Of a stretch of 64,000 nt of DNA, positions 36,306-45,998 are shown piece after piece (the stretch's first letter is position 1; each line of letters starts with the position of its first letter). Source of the DNA: Flavobacterium glaciei. Lineage in GTDB: Bacteria > Bacteroidota > Bacteroidia > Flavobacteriales > Flavobacteriaceae. The stretch spans positions 248,001-312,000 of the forward strand of contig NZ_QQBA01000002.1 of assembly GCF_003350545.1 (NCBI RefSeq), given 5' to 3'. The notes beneath the pieces are model-generated. The model was not told the origin of the DNA and did no database searches. It was given only the letters and a program-made list of their open reading frames with translations. The position numbers and the translations under genes were made by a program.

Positions 36306-36619
36306 GGTTGTAGTGTTGTGAGTGCAAAAATAGAACTATCTAATCGATAATTAAATATTTCGAAAAAAAAAATTAATCTTCACTTTCATTTTAGCTTGAG
36401 CTAAAGAAGCTATAAAAGAAATAAACAGTAGTTAAATAAAGTACAAAACATGATGAACCATACAATTCAATTACTTGATTTACAGCATTACAAATTAAAA
36501 ATTCGTTGTTTGTAATTTCTAAATACCAATTAATCAATGGTTTTTTAAATGATTTTTCTTATCTTGTAATAAAAACTCATTGATAAGCCTAAACTTTTAT
36601 CAAATTAAAAAATATCATC
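36306..36619. other. Intergenic stretch with a -7 box for pyrD
   Basis: On the minus strand TATTTTTG at 36332-36325 precedes the pyrD start by 19 bases. The rest is AT-rich with nothing recognised. Confidence 0.4.
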
Positions 36620-37177
36620 ATGAATATTAAATTATTTTCGACTGTAATATTACTTTTTAGTTTTCAACTTTTCTTTGCGCAAGAAACAAAAACTGACACG
36701 ATAAAATTAGCTACAAAAACTACGATAACTACAGTTACAACAATCAAAGATACCGTAAAAGTTGCTGCTGTTGTTGCACCAAAATTAGCTACTAACGAAG
36801 AAAAAGAAGCATTAAAAAAGGAAGCTAAAGCTCTGAAGGATAAAATAAAATCAGAAAAAAAAGCACTAAGAGAAGCCAATAAAATTGAAAAAGAGAAAAA
36901 AGCTTTTGAAAAAAAACAAAAAGCTTTTGAAAAACGACAAGGCAAAATTCTTTCTAGTGAAAAATCAATTAATAAGATTAAATCAAAAATTTCAAATGAA
37001 GAAAGAAATTTAATCAAACTCAAAGAAAAATTTGAACAGAAAAAATCAAAAGGAAAATTGAATTCTACTGAAATTGAAAGAGAAAATATTAAAATCAGTA
37101 AACGACAAATAAAAATAAATAAGCTAGAAAAAGACCTAGACAAAGCAGAACAAAAACTGCAGAGAGTAAGAGATTAA
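36620..37177 (+). CDS. Exported lysine/glutamate-rich coiled-coil protein
   Basis: A 185-residue exported protein with a signal peptide (MNIKLFSTVILLFSFQLFFAQ). A Thr/Val-rich linker follows, and then about 120 residues that are almost all Lys, Glu, Ala, Ile and Leu, in heptads typical of a long coiled coil (EALKKEAKALKDKIKSEKKA). The composition biases codons toward AAA/GAA. No enzyme motif is seen. It may be a periplasmic structural or cell-wall-associated protein. A good terminator follows directly. Confidence 0.7.
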   Translation: MNIKLFSTVILLFSFQLFFAQETKTDTIKLATKTTITTVTTIKDTVKVAAVVAPKLATNEEKEALKKEAKALKDKIKSEKKALREANKIEKEKKAFEKKQKAFEKRQGKILSSEKSINKIKSKISNEERNLIKLKEKFEQKKSKGKLNSTEIERENIKISKRQIKINKLEKDLDKAEQKLQRVRD

Positions 37178-37181
37178 ATAG

Positions 37182-37206
37182 AACCACCTTCGGGTGGTTT
37201 TTTTGT
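37182..37206 (+). terminator. Terminator after the coiled-coil gene
   Basis: AACCACC, TTCG loop, GGTGGTT, then seven T: a short, strong hairpin. Confidence 0.75.
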
Positions 37207-37327
37207 TTCCAAAAAGCATTTCAACAAAAAAAAGTATTGATAATTGCCGCTTAAACATTGCAATTATTATTTTTAATTTGCAAGATTTACTTGTTGAGTA
37301 TCATTAAAAAGCTCCTAGAAAATTGTT

Positions 37328-37335
37328 TATATTTG
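37328..37335 (+). promoter_or_regulatory. -7 box for pepT
   Basis: TATATTTG lies 19 bases before the ATG at 37354. The -33 box is not clear. Confidence 0.45.
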
Positions 37336-37353
37336 CATAAAAAACAAATTAAA

Positions 37354-38604
37354 ATGCAACATATAATTGACCGTTTCATCAGTTACGTAACTATTGATAC
37401 TGAATCTGACCATAAATCAGAAAGTACACCAAGTACAGCTAAACAATGGGATTTAGCCAATAAACTGGTTGAAGAACTTAAAGTAATTGGATTACAAGAC
37501 GTAACAATAGATGAGAAAGCATACATCATGGCAACTTTGCCAAGTAACGTAAATCATGAAGTTCCTGTAATTGGATTTATTTCTCACTTTGACACTTCCC
37601 CTGATTTTACAGGAGCCAATGTAAAACCTCAAATTGTATCTAACTATGATGGTAAAGACATTGTATTAAATGCAGAAAAAAATATTGTGTTATCACCAAG
37701 TTATTTTAAAGATTTGTTACAATACAAAGGACAAACTCTAATTACCACAGACGGAACTACGTTATTAGGTGCCGATGACAAAGCCGGAATCACCGAGATT
37801 GTAACTGCAATGGAATTCCTAATCAATAATCCTGAAATCAAACACGGAAAAATCAGAATTGGTTTTACACCAGACGAAGAAATTGGTCGTGGTGCCCACC
37901 ATTTTGATGTTGAAAAATTTGGAGCTGACTGGGCATACACTATTGACGGAAGCCAAGTGGGAGAATTAGAATACGAAAATTTCAATGCGGCTGGCGCCAA
38001 AATTACTTTCAAAGGTAAAAGCGTGCATCCAGGATATGCTAAGGGCAAAATGATCAACTCCATGCTAATTGCCAATGATTTTATCAATGAGCTGCCTTCT
38101 GGAGAAACTCCGGAGGAAACTAAAGGGTATGAAGGATTTTTCCATGTGCATCATTTAACGGGAAGTATTGAAGAAACTGTATTGGAACTTATTATTCGTG
38201 ACCACAACAAGAAAAAGTTCGAAAAGCGCAAAGAACTAATTGAGAAAATTGCTAAAAAAATCAATAAGAAATTTGCCAAACAATTTGGTGAAGATATCAT
38301 TATCACAGAAATTAAAGATCAGTATTACAATATGAAAGAAAAGGTACTACCTGTAAAACATATTGTGGACATAGCCGAAAAAGCGATGAAAGAAATAGGT
38401 ATTAAACCACTTATAAAACCTATTCGTGGCGGAACTGACGGTTCTCAATTATCGTATAAAGGATTGCCTTGCCCAAATATTTTTGCTGGTGGCCATAATT
38501 TTCATGGAAAATATGAATATGTTCCAGTAGAAAGTATGCAAAAAGCAGTTGAAGTAATTGTAAAAATAGCCGAATTAACTGCAGTAGAAGATTTATCTAA
38601 ATAA
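37354..38604 (+). CDS. pepT: Peptidase T (tripeptide aminopeptidase, M20)
   Basis: A 416-residue dizinc peptidase that removes N-terminal residues from tripeptides. Metal ligands lie in [12 protein letters not shown] (His, with the catalytic Asp), [14 protein letters not shown] (bridging Asp), [14 protein letters not shown] (catalytic Glu and ligand Glu) and YTIDG. The last His is in [13 protein letters not shown]. The C-terminal [15 protein letters not shown] is typical of the PepT subgroup. I use ATG at 37354, since a TATATTTG promoter box lies just before it and the fold starts there; a longer frame from 37258 would run through that box. The next gene follows after 8 bases. Confidence 0.93.
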   Translation: MQHIIDRFISYVTIDTESDHKSESTPSTAKQWDLANKLVEELKVIGLQDVTIDEKAYIMATLPSNVNHEVPVIGFISHFDTSPDFTGANVKPQIVSNYDGKDIVLNAEKNIVLSPSYFKDLLQYKGQTLITTDGTTLLGADDKAGITEIVTAMEFLINNPEIKHGKIRIGFTPDEEIGRGAHHFDVEKFGADWAYTIDGSQVGELEYENFNAAGAKITFKGKSVHPGYAKGKMINSMLIANDFINELPSGETPEETKGYEGFFHVHHLTGSIEETVLELIIRDHNKKKFEKRKELIEKIAKKINKKFAKQFGEDIIITEIKDQYYNMKEKVLPVKHIVDIAEKAMKEIGIKPLIKPIRGGTDGSQLSYKGLPCPNIFAGGHNFHGKYEYVPVESMQKAVEVIVKIAELTAVEDLSK

Positions 38605-38612
38605 TACGCTTT

Positions 38613-39197
38613 TTGGAATCCTCATTACAAAATAAAACCTGGGAAAGAAACCAAAATTGGTCAGAAGAATTAGAATCTCTAAAATCAATTATTATCCAAA
38701 CTGAACTGGCGGAAACGAAAAAATGGGGCGGAATCGTTTATGTATTGAATGGTAAAAATGTATTGGGAATTGGAGGATTCAAAAATTACTTTGCCATTTG
38801 GTTTTACAATGGTGTAATGTTGCAGGATAAAAAACAGCTTTTAGTAAATGCACAGGAAGGAGTTACTAAATCATTACGACAATGGCGATTTACATCAAAA
38901 GAAGATGTCGATAAAGTAGTAGTGCTCGAATACATAAAAGAAGCTATCGAAAATGAAAAGCAAGGAAAAACCAGAAAACCTGAAAAGAAAACACCTATTT
39001 TATCCGAGTTTTTTCAAAAAGAATTAGATGACAATCCAGAATTAGCAACGGCTTTTCAGAAATTTTCAGCATACAAACAATATGAATTTTTAGAATATAT
39101 AGAAACTGCAAAAAGAGAAGAAACAAAGCGTTCCCGAATTGAAAAAATTATACCAATGATTTTAAAAAATATTGGGTTGAATGATAAATACAGGTAA
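38613..39197 (+). CDS. YdeI/OmpD-associated family protein
   Basis: A 194-residue soluble protein. The N-terminal half (about 15-115) has the DUF1801-like fold with ETKKWGGIVYVLNGKNVLGIG and NYFAIWFYNGVML. The C-terminal helices carry the YdeI/OmdA motif FQKFSAYKQYEFLEYIETAKREETKRSRI. Members are linked to envelope and peptide stress, but the mechanism is unknown. The start is TTG at 38613, 8 bases after pepT, suggesting co-transcription. A terminator follows at about 39223. Confidence 0.8.
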   Translation: MESSLQNKTWERNQNWSEELESLKSIIIQTELAETKKWGGIVYVLNGKNVLGIGGFKNYFAIWFYNGVMLQDKKQLLVNAQEGVTKSLRQWRFTSKEDVDKVVVLEYIKEAIENEKQGKTRKPEKKTPILSEFFQKELDDNPELATAFQKFSAYKQYEFLEYIETAKREETKRSRIEKIIPMILKNIGLNDKYR

Positions 39198-39222
39198 TAA
39201 TACGTTTTTACTCCAAAATAAT

Positions 39223-39260
39223 CGCCCCATGTAGTTAAATACTATTTGGGGCTTTTTTTA
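39223..39260 (+). terminator. Terminator of the pepT operon
   Basis: GCCCCA pairs with TGGGGC across an AT-rich loop and is followed by seven T. Confidence 0.6.
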
Positions 39261-39537
39261 TTTAAAATCCTTGAGAACACAACATATTGTTTGTTTTATT
39301 ATAAAATATTGATCTTGAATTCCTTTTCAGAACTCAAACATTAAAATGATTGTATATATTAATTCATTCATTGTATTAAACTTCATTCCATTTATTGAAA
39401 ACCTCAACATTGGACAATGGATTTGGGGTATATATTTTAGTATCTTTTCAGAACCAAAAAAGAATTGTTTCGCAATCTTTTAGTGATAACTTCCCTCGTA
39501 ATTTGTATTAGAAAAATAACATCTAAACAAACAAATT
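39261..39537. other. Intergenic DNA before the anti-sigma-like lipoprotein
   Basis: AT-rich; no clear promoter or repeat was recognised. Confidence 0.3.
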
Positions 39538-40422
39538 ATGAAAACAACTAAAACCCTGTTACTTTCAGGTCTAGTAACTCTAAGCTTATTAGTAAGCTGT
39601 AACAATGATGACGACAAAGTCGATTCTAAAACTAATCTAACTTTAAACTTTACTGGTTTAGAAGACTTAGGCCCTAATTACAAATACGAAGGATGGGTTA
39701 TCTCTAATGGAAAAGTAGTTACCACTGGTACCTTTAGTGTCAATTCAAATGGTGTTCCTTCTGCTACATCATTTCCTATTGATGCAGCTGTTTTAAGCAA
39801 TGCAACAAAGTTCATATTAACTATCGAACCTTTCCCAGATACAGATCCTAATCCCACAAAAACACATTTACTTGCAGGAACTTTTTCAGCAAACAATGCT
39901 TCTTTAACTATTGCAGCTCCCGAGGCGTTAACCAATGATTTTAGTAATGCCACCGGAAAATATGTTTTAGCCACTCCTTCAGATGGAGAAAATAACAATG
40001 AAAAAAGCGGCATTTGGTTTTTAGGCTCTTTACCTCCAACGGCAGGCTTAGTGCTCCCAACCCTTCCTGAAGGCTGGCAATATGAAGGTTGGATTGTCAT
40101 AAACGGCATAGCGGTTTCTACAGGAAGTTTTACAAATGTAGCCGCCGCAGATTCATTTGCTGGTTTTAGTGGTCCTATGGGAACACCAAATTTTCCTGGA
40201 GAAGATTTTATCAAAAATGCACCTACTGGCCTAATTTTTCCAATTGATTTATCTGGTAAGACCGCCGTAATAAGCATTGAACCTTTTCCAGATAATAGTC
40301 CTAAACCATTTTTATTAAAACCGCTGATTGCTTCAATTCCAACTTCAGCTATGGATCATGTAGTTTATAATATGACTAATAATGCCGTTGCAACTTCACC
40401 AACAGGAATCGCAAAAAAATAA
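39538..40422 (+). CDS. Lipoprotein with two anti-sigma-like (RskA C-terminal-like) repeats
   Basis: A 294-residue lipoprotein with lipobox LVSCN (Cys21) and an acidic stretch NDDDK. Two halves are alike: YKYEGWVISNGKVVTTGTF (about 47-65) with FILTIEPFPDTDPNPTKT, and WQYEGWIVINGIAVSTGSF (about 180-198) with VISIEPFPDNSPKP. This is an internal duplication of a domain that annotation pipelines call anti-sigma-factor or RskA-like. Here it is lipid-anchored outside the membrane, so a direct contact with a sigma factor is unlikely. It precedes a two-component system by 116 bases with a hairpin between. Confidence 0.65.
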   Translation: MKTTKTLLLSGLVTLSLLVSCNNDDDKVDSKTNLTLNFTGLEDLGPNYKYEGWVISNGKVVTTGTFSVNSNGVPSATSFPIDAAVLSNATKFILTIEPFPDTDPNPTKTHLLAGTFSANNASLTIAAPEALTNDFSNATGKYVLATPSDGENNNEKSGIWFLGSLPPTAGLVLPTLPEGWQYEGWIVINGIAVSTGSFTNVAAADSFAGFSGPMGTPNFPGEDFIKNAPTGLIFPIDLSGKTAVISIEPFPDNSPKPFLLKPLIASIPTSAMDHVVYNMTNNAVATSPTGIAKK

Positions 40423-40439
40423 TAAAATCTAACAAAAAC

Positions 40440-40472
40440 TCACAAAAGAATACATTGGTGATTCTTTTGTGA
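40440..40472 (+). terminator. Hairpin between the lipoprotein and regulator genes
   Basis: TCACAAAAGAAT pairs perfectly with ATTCTTTTGTGA around a 9-base loop, with no T run after it. It may partly stop or process the transcript. Confidence 0.5.
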
Positions 40473-40538
40473 TAAATTAGATTGAAATTTGTTAAATAAA
40501 GCAATAATTGAAGTAAACAATAAACACTTTTTTTTTAA

Positions 40539-41240
40539 ATGAAGAAAATTTTAATGATCGAAGATGATGTATCAATAGTTGAATTAGTCGCTATTCATTT
40601 AAAGGATATTTATTGCGATTTAACAAAGGCACATAAAGGTAACGAAGGATTAAGCTTAGCAACTAAAAACAAATATGACATGATCATTCTTGACGTCATG
40701 TTGCCTGAAATTGACGGTGTTGAAATTTGTCGAAGATTAAGAGCAAACAAAATTAAAACCCCCATATTAATGCTTACGGCGAGAAGTGAGGAAATTGATA
40801 AAATAATTGGATTAGAAACAGGTGCAGACGACTATTTGACAAAACCATTTAGCATACGAGAATTCATTGCCCGTGTAAAAGCGTTACTAAGAAGAACTGA
40901 AATTGATAGCACTAATAATGAGCCTGCCGATGAAATTTTTCAATATGGTGAAATACAAATTGACCCTACAAAAAGAAAGGCAACTCTTAAAGGAAAGAAG
41001 ATTGAATTAACACCAAAAGAATTTGACTTATTATATTTATTCATGTCAAATCCTGGAAAAAGCTTTTCGAGAGAAAAATTATTAAACTTGGTTTGGGGTA
41101 TTGATTTCACAGGATATGAACACACCGTCAATTCGCATATCAATCGGTTGAGAACAAAAATAGAAGTTAATTTGACCCATCCGATTTATATATTAACCAC
41201 TTGGGGAGTAGGCTATCGATTTAATGACGAAATAAAGTAA
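40539..41240 (+). CDS. OmpR/PhoB-family response regulator
   Basis: A 233-residue DNA-binding regulator. The receiver domain (1-120) has the acidic pair MIEDD, the phospho-acceptor Asp52 in IILDVMLPEIDG, the T/S switch in ILMLTARS and the lysine in LTKPF. The winged-helix domain (about 135-233) has ELTPKEFDLLYLFMSNPGKS and HINRLRTKIE. The cognate kinase gene begins 2 bases after its stop codon. Likely targets are the adjacent lipoprotein and thioredoxin-like genes, by proximity only. Confidence 0.92.
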   Translation: MKKILMIEDDVSIVELVAIHLKDIYCDLTKAHKGNEGLSLATKNKYDMIILDVMLPEIDGVEICRRLRANKIKTPILMLTARSEEIDKIIGLETGADDYLTKPFSIREFIARVKALLRRTEIDSTNNEPADEIFQYGEIQIDPTKRKATLKGKKIELTPKEFDLLYLFMSNPGKSFSREKLLNLVWGIDFTGYEHTVNSHINRLRTKIEVNLTHPIYILTTWGVGYRFNDEIK

Positions 41241-41242
41241 TT

Positions 41243-42709
41243 ATGAAAAAAGGGACGTATAACAGTTTGTTTTGGAAAATATCACTTGTCTTTTTCTTGC
41301 TATTGGCAAGTATCGGAATTGTGTACACTTATAGTAGCTACGAATATTCAAAAAATTATCTAGAAGAAGTTAATCAAAGTCTCAATCATGACACAGCAAA
41401 GAACATTGTAGAAAACTCTACTCCTTTTTACGACGGAAAGGTTATCAAGCCTGCCCTTGATGAAATGTTTCATCACGTGATGGCTATCAATCCGAATCTC
41501 GAAGTGTACTTAATTGATCCTAAAGGAAAAATAATTGCTTGGTATCCCCCTGAACGAGAAATTGCGATGAAACAAATAAATTTAGCACCATTACTCAAAT
41601 TCATCAATACCAAAGAACACTTCTATATCAAAGGTGACGACCCACTAAATCCGGGTTTACAAAAAGTATTTTCGGCTTCGCCGTTAAAAATGAATAACAT
41701 GCTCTATGCATATATTTACGTAGTTCTTAATGGCGAAAAACAACAAGCTACTTCCGACTCTCTTTTTACTAATTACTTATTAAAAATGAGCACGAGAACC
41801 ATGGGTATTACATTGATCTTTACTTTTATTATAGGTTTAATTATAATTCGAATAATCACTAATAATTACTCCAAAATACTCACTGTGATGCAACAATTTA
41901 GGCAAGGTGATTTACAAGCAAGAGTGGTTTGTAAATCTATGGGAGACGAACAACAACTTGGGGATATGTTCAATGAAATGGCCGATATTTTAACTGACAA
42001 TATTGATAAACTGAAGGAAGTCGAAAATTTAAGAAGAGAATTAATCGCAAATGTTTCGCATGATTTAAGAACCCCAATAGCAATCATAAAAGGTTACATT
42101 GAAACCCTGCAGATGAAAGAGGAAATCATTACAGCTAGTGAAAGAAAACAATATATTAATACTGTAAAAGAAAGCTCAGAACGTTTGGAGCGATTGGTTA
42201 ATGAACTATTTGAGCTCTCAAAACTTGAGGCCAATCAAGTGATTGCTAAAAAGGAACCTTTCATTATTAGTGAGTTAGTAAGCGATATCAGCAACAAATA
42301 TAAACTAATTGCCGAGTCAAAGAATATCCAAATAAGCACCCAATTATCAAAAGAGCTTTCACCTGTTTTTGCTGACATCTCGCTTATCGAAAGAGTTTTG
42401 CAAAATCTTATTGATAACGCTTTAAAGTTTACTCCAAATGGCGGTAAAATAGAAATAAAAACACAAGTTAGCGAGGGAAACAATATTCAAATATCGGTTG
42501 CAGACAACGGAATTGGCATACCTAAAAATGATCGTGAACAAATTTTTGCTAGATATTACAAAGCAAATAATTTTACCGATTTAAAAAACAGTACTGGACT
42601 TGGTCTTGCTATTGCAAAAAAAATTCTAGACCTTCATCAATCAACATTAGATTTAACTAGCAGTGAAAACTCTGGAACAACTTTTTTCTTTAAACTGAAA
42701 ACAACTTAA
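41243..42709 (+). CDS. Sensor histidine kinase
   Basis: A 488-residue inner-membrane kinase. A first membrane helix (about 12-30) and a second (about 187-206) enclose a periplasmic sensor of about 155 residues with a PDC/PAS-like look (LEVYLIDPKGKIIAWYPP). A HAMP domain (about 205-260) leads to the H-box NVSHDLRTPIAI with phospho-acceptor His273. The ATPase has LQNLIDNALKFTPNGG, VADNGIGIP and STGLGLAIAKKIL. It forms a pair with the upstream regulator. The signal is unknown; the thioredoxin-like genes downstream suggest an envelope redox theme. Confidence 0.92.
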   Translation: MKKGTYNSLFWKISLVFFLLLASIGIVYTYSSYEYSKNYLEEVNQSLNHDTAKNIVENSTPFYDGKVIKPALDEMFHHVMAINPNLEVYLIDPKGKIIAWYPPEREIAMKQINLAPLLKFINTKEHFYIKGDDPLNPGLQKVFSASPLKMNNMLYAYIYVVLNGEKQQATSDSLFTNYLLKMSTRTMGITLIFTFIIGLIIIRIITNNYSKILTVMQQFRQGDLQARVVCKSMGDEQQLGDMFNEMADILTDNIDKLKEVENLRRELIANVSHDLRTPIAIIKGYIETLQMKEEIITASERKQYINTVKESSERLERLVNELFELSKLEANQVIAKKEPFIISELVSDISNKYKLIAESKNIQISTQLSKELSPVFADISLIERVLQNLIDNALKFTPNGGKIEIKTQVSEGNNIQISVADNGIGIPKNDREQIFARYYKANNFTDLKNSTGLGLAIAKKILDLHQSTLDLTSSENSGTTFFFKLKTT

Positions 42710-42733
42710 AATTAACTAATAAAAAAAACTATT

Positions 42734-43303
42734 ATGAAAACTTCAACAGTATCATCAGGAAAATATTTAACAAAATTCAGCGCACTTATTACTTTATTTC
42801 TTTTAACATGTATTAGTTTGACCTCATGCTCAGGAGATGATTCAAATACAACTGAAACTTCTACTACGCCACCTATTAGTAGCGGAACGAAAGCACCTGA
42901 ATTTAATTTGAATTCTTCTGATGGAAAACAAGTAAAACTTTCTGACTATAACGGAAAAGTAGTTGTGCTTTTCTTTTTTGGAAATACTTGCCCTTCTTGC
43001 AAAGCAGCAGCGCCATCTATCGAGTCAAAACTAACTACCCCTTATGCCTCAAACCCAAATTATCAAATTATTGGCTTAGACCAATGGGATGGTAATTTAG
43101 CAGCTGTACAATCTTTTAGGACATCCACAGGAGTAAGTTTCCCTTTACTATTAACTGCTTCTCCTGTAGCCGCTAGTTATAAAACAACTTATGATCGTTT
43201 AATAGTAATTAACAAAACAGGAGATATCGCATTTACAGGTACAAAAGGAGCAGCTTCAGATGCTGATGCAGCAAAAGCTGTTGTAGATCAGCTATTAAAA
43301 TAA
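42734..43303 (+). CDS. Thioredoxin-fold lipoprotein (TlpA/AhpC-TSA-like)
   Basis: A 189-residue protein; the hydrophobic N-terminal segment ends in LTSCS (Cys33), a lipobox. The mature domain begins at about 50 (KAPEFNLNSSDGKQVKLSDY) and has the redox site NTCPSCKAAAP, a CxxC with Pro-Ser between the cysteines. It should reduce or oxidise disulfides on the periplasmic face. It is 24 bases downstream of the kinase gene and 33 bases upstream of a second thioredoxin-fold gene, so it is probably part of one unit. Confidence 0.8.
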   Translation: MKTSTVSSGKYLTKFSALITLFLLTCISLTSCSGDDSNTTETSTTPPISSGTKAPEFNLNSSDGKQVKLSDYNGKVVVLFFFGNTCPSCKAAAPSIESKLTTPYASNPNYQIIGLDQWDGNLAAVQSFRTSTGVSFPLLLTASPVAASYKTTYDRLIVINKTGDIAFTGTKGAASDADAAKAVVDQLLK

Positions 43304-43336
43304 TATGTCTTTTTACAATCTAAATAAAGAAGCCCT

Positions 43337-43819
43337 ATGAAAACTTTATATACAATTCTTTTATTTTTTGTTTCTATAACAATAAATGCACAAAAAGTTA
43401 CCAATTTTAGACTTCCTAACAGCCAGAATAAAAACACTACTTATTTAGAACTTAAAGGAGAAAAGTTAACTGTTATAGACTTTTGGGCAACCTGGTGCAA
43501 GCCATGTATTAAAGCTATTCCTGAACTTAATAAAGTCTACGAAAAATTCAAAGATCAAGGGGTATCCTTTATTAGTATCAATTGCGATGGACCCCGCAGT
43601 ATTGCAAAAGCTGTTCCGATGAGCAATTCGTTAAAAATAGCTTTTCCCTTGTTGCTAGACATTAATTCAGAAGTTAAAAACCAACTCAACCTCGCTGCAT
43701 TTCCCTCACTGGTTATAGTAAATGCAGCTGGAAAAATTGTTTTTATACATGAGGGTTTTGCAGATGGCTACGAGGAAGAAATATCTCAGGCGTTAGAAAA
43801 ACAACTTAAAGAAATATAG
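43337..43819 (+). CDS. TlpA-family thioredoxin-like protein
   Basis: A 160-residue exported protein (signal peptide MKTLYTILLFFVSITINAQ). The thioredoxin domain has VIDFWATWCKPCIKAIPELN, with the canonical CKPC, and the cis-proline in LAAFPSLVIVNAAG. It resembles TlpA/ResA proteins that reduce disulfides or apocytochromes in the periplasm. The next gene, for an outer-membrane protein, starts one base after its stop codon. Two different thioredoxin-fold proteins in one unit suggest a relay from membrane to outer membrane. Confidence 0.85.
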   Translation: MKTLYTILLFFVSITINAQKVTNFRLPNSQNKNTTYLELKGEKLTVIDFWATWCKPCIKAIPELNKVYEKFKDQGVSFISINCDGPRSIAKAVPMSNSLKIAFPLLLDINSEVKNQLNLAAFPSLVIVNAAGKIVFIHEGFADGYEEEISQALEKQLKEI

Positions 43820-43820
43820 T

Positions 43821-45287
43821 ATGATTAAACTTAAAAATTCTTTTTTTGTTTTTTTATTATTCCTTTCTTATGCGTCTTTTGGTCAATTTTCAGGAACAAA
43901 TTTAATGGAATATCAATTCGGTCAAATTCCAAATGACAACTCGAATTTCTCTTCTATTTATGACAGGTTATTAATGGGGTATAATTATAAAGATTTCAAA
44001 GCAGGTGTTACATTAGAACAATATTATACCCCTTTTGAGGAGCGTAATTACACTAAAATAACACAAGCATCTTTGCAATACAATTCCAAATGGATTACGG
44101 TAAAAGCAGGGAATTATCAAGAGACCTTGGGAAGAGGTTTATTACTTCGTTCCTTTGAAATACCTGGCGCTATCTTGGAGGATGTTAGTTACCGTTCAAG
44201 AAATTATTTTCAACGGGACATTTTAGGTTTTAGTACCACTTTAAAATTAAAAAATTCAACCACAAAAATTTTATACGGCAAACCGTTAAATAATGTCTTT
44301 CCACCAAATCTAGATCAAGATATAAGAAGATTAGATGAAATAAAAGCCATCTATACCGACTATAATTTTAAGAATCAAACATTAGGTCTAGCCGTCATGG
44401 ATGTTAAGAATACTTCAGGAACTAAAATGTATGGAATGACTACTATTTCTGGAAAACTTACACCTAAACTTACATATTATCTAGAAGGAGCCAAAGAGAT
44501 TGGAAATGAAAATTTCTCTGATTTTTCAGCTACATCATCTCATGCGTATTATGGTAATGTGAATTTAAATTTTGAAAATTTAGGGATAACTATCGAAGGT
44601 AAAGATTATAATAATTTTTTAATTGGATCCGGAATAAATGAACCACCCGCTTTAATAAAAGAACATACCTACAGAACTTTAAACAGAAGTACGCATGTTG
44701 CTCAACCATTAAATGAAAGCGGATATCAGATAGAGGCCTTTTATACATTTCCCAATTCAAGTGTACTTACTTTAAATCATGCCGTAGCAAATAATGAATT
44801 TGGAAATAAAGAATTTACTTTTAAAGAGTTTTTTGCTGAGTATAGTTTTTCGCTACAAGGGAAACATGAGGCTAAATTTTTTGGAGACTATGCTAATGAT
44901 CCACTAAAATTAGAAAAAGATCGTATTGCAGTAGGAGCTTACTTTGATTGGAAGACCAATAAAAATATAGCACTCAAAACAGAATATGAATTTCAAACCT
45001 TTGAAAGAAACGGAACCAGTACACAAAATCATGTAGCAGTCATTGGATTTTCTATTAAATCGAAATGGATATTTAATGTAGTTACCGAATTCAGTAATGA
45101 TACGTTTCTTACGTCAAATTCACTAAAATCTTGGTTAGGCGGGAACTTAAAATATCAATTGAATAGCACCAATAATTTTTTAGTTTTTGCAGGACAACGC
45201 AGAGGCGGACCAGCATGTAACGCAGGTATATGTTACGAAGTACTTGACTTTAAAGGAATAGAAGTGCGATGGAACCTTAGATTTTAG
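43821..45287 (+). CDS. Outer-membrane protein, DUF6029-like
   Basis: A 488-residue exported protein with signal peptide (MIKLKNSFFVFLLFLSYASFGQ). Repeated amphipathic strands (YNYKDFKAGVTLEQYYTP, ASLQYNSKWITVKAGNYQ, FAEYSFSLQGKHEAKFFGD) and a final ...DFKGIEVRWNLRF strand show a beta-barrel. I place it in the DUF6029-like group from memory. A CNAGIC pair of cysteines near the C-terminus could be a substrate of the thioredoxin-like proteins encoded just upstream. It is probably the last gene of the unit that starts at 40539. Confidence 0.7.
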   Translation: MIKLKNSFFVFLLFLSYASFGQFSGTNLMEYQFGQIPNDNSNFSSIYDRLLMGYNYKDFKAGVTLEQYYTPFEERNYTKITQASLQYNSKWITVKAGNYQETLGRGLLLRSFEIPGAILEDVSYRSRNYFQRDILGFSTTLKLKNSTTKILYGKPLNNVFPPNLDQDIRRLDEIKAIYTDYNFKNQTLGLAVMDVKNTSGTKMYGMTTISGKLTPKLTYYLEGAKEIGNENFSDFSATSSHAYYGNVNLNFENLGITIEGKDYNNFLIGSGINEPPALIKEHTYRTLNRSTHVAQPLNESGYQIEAFYTFPNSSVLTLNHAVANNEFGNKEFTFKEFFAEYSFSLQGKHEAKFFGDYANDPLKLEKDRIAVGAYFDWKTNKNIALKTEYEFQTFERNGTSTQNHVAVIGFSIKSKWIFNVVTEFSNDTFLTSNSLKSWLGGNLKYQLNSTNNFLVFAGQRRGGPACNAGICYEVLDFKGIEVRWNLRF

Positions 45288-45998
45288 TATATAGGTCTAA
45301 CTAAACTCAAATATAAAAAGACAAGTCTCTTTGAAAACTTTTACCATTATTTCTTATCAAAAATAGCACAACTATAAAATAAAGAGATTTATAAAACCAT
45401 GCAATGAATTTACGCATTACTTAATTATCACATAAAAAAAACACTCAAGACTATTTAAGCAGTTACAAAGTTTAGGCAGCTACAAACTAAATTCAGCAGT
45501 TGCCCATAAAAACATTTACTTGTTAAAAATCATTGTACTATAAAGAACGAATTAAAAATTATTACTATGCAGTTTAGTAATATCGTATCAAATAATTGAT
45601 TTTACATTATCTAATAAGCACAAAATGAATATAAAACATACACTTATTCATTGAAAAAATTCAATTTTTAGTACCATCGAAAGATTAAAATTTAAGTTGC
45701 TTTATTTTAAATTCATTTGTCAATAAATAAAACATAATACATTTTCCTTTTTGACCACAAAATAACAATCAAAAAATTTAATACTTTTACAAAAGTCCCC
45801 GTCTTCGATAGAGGACTTTTTTATTGGAAACAAATCAAATAAAAAGTAAAGTTTACCATCTTGACTCTAGAAAAAACGTTCACCATGAAAACTTAACATT
45901 AGAAAACGAATATAATCACTACATTTACTAATGTTAAAAATAACAATTTAATAACATTAGGATTCGTATCACAATATTTACTTCTAAACTACTACTTT
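45288..45998. other. Long AT-rich intergenic region
   Basis: About 710 bases without a convincing gene. One terminator-like hairpin lies at 45791-45822 (AAAAGTCC with GGACTTTT, then T). Otherwise nothing is recognised. Confidence 0.4.
45791..45822 (+). terminator. Orphan terminator-like hairpin
   Basis: AAAAGTCC...GGACTTTTTT lies in a gene-free stretch, about 500 bases after the nearest upstream gene. It could end a small RNA or be a relic. Confidence 0.45.

Noticed and set aside
36664..37143. Ser/Phe-rich minus frame opposite the coiled-coil gene
   Set aside because: Low-complexity complement of Lys/Glu codons without start context.
39678..40277. Long minus-strand frame opposite the anti-sigma-like lipoprotein
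   Set aside because: The + strand has a signal peptide and an internal protein duplication; the minus frame has neither.
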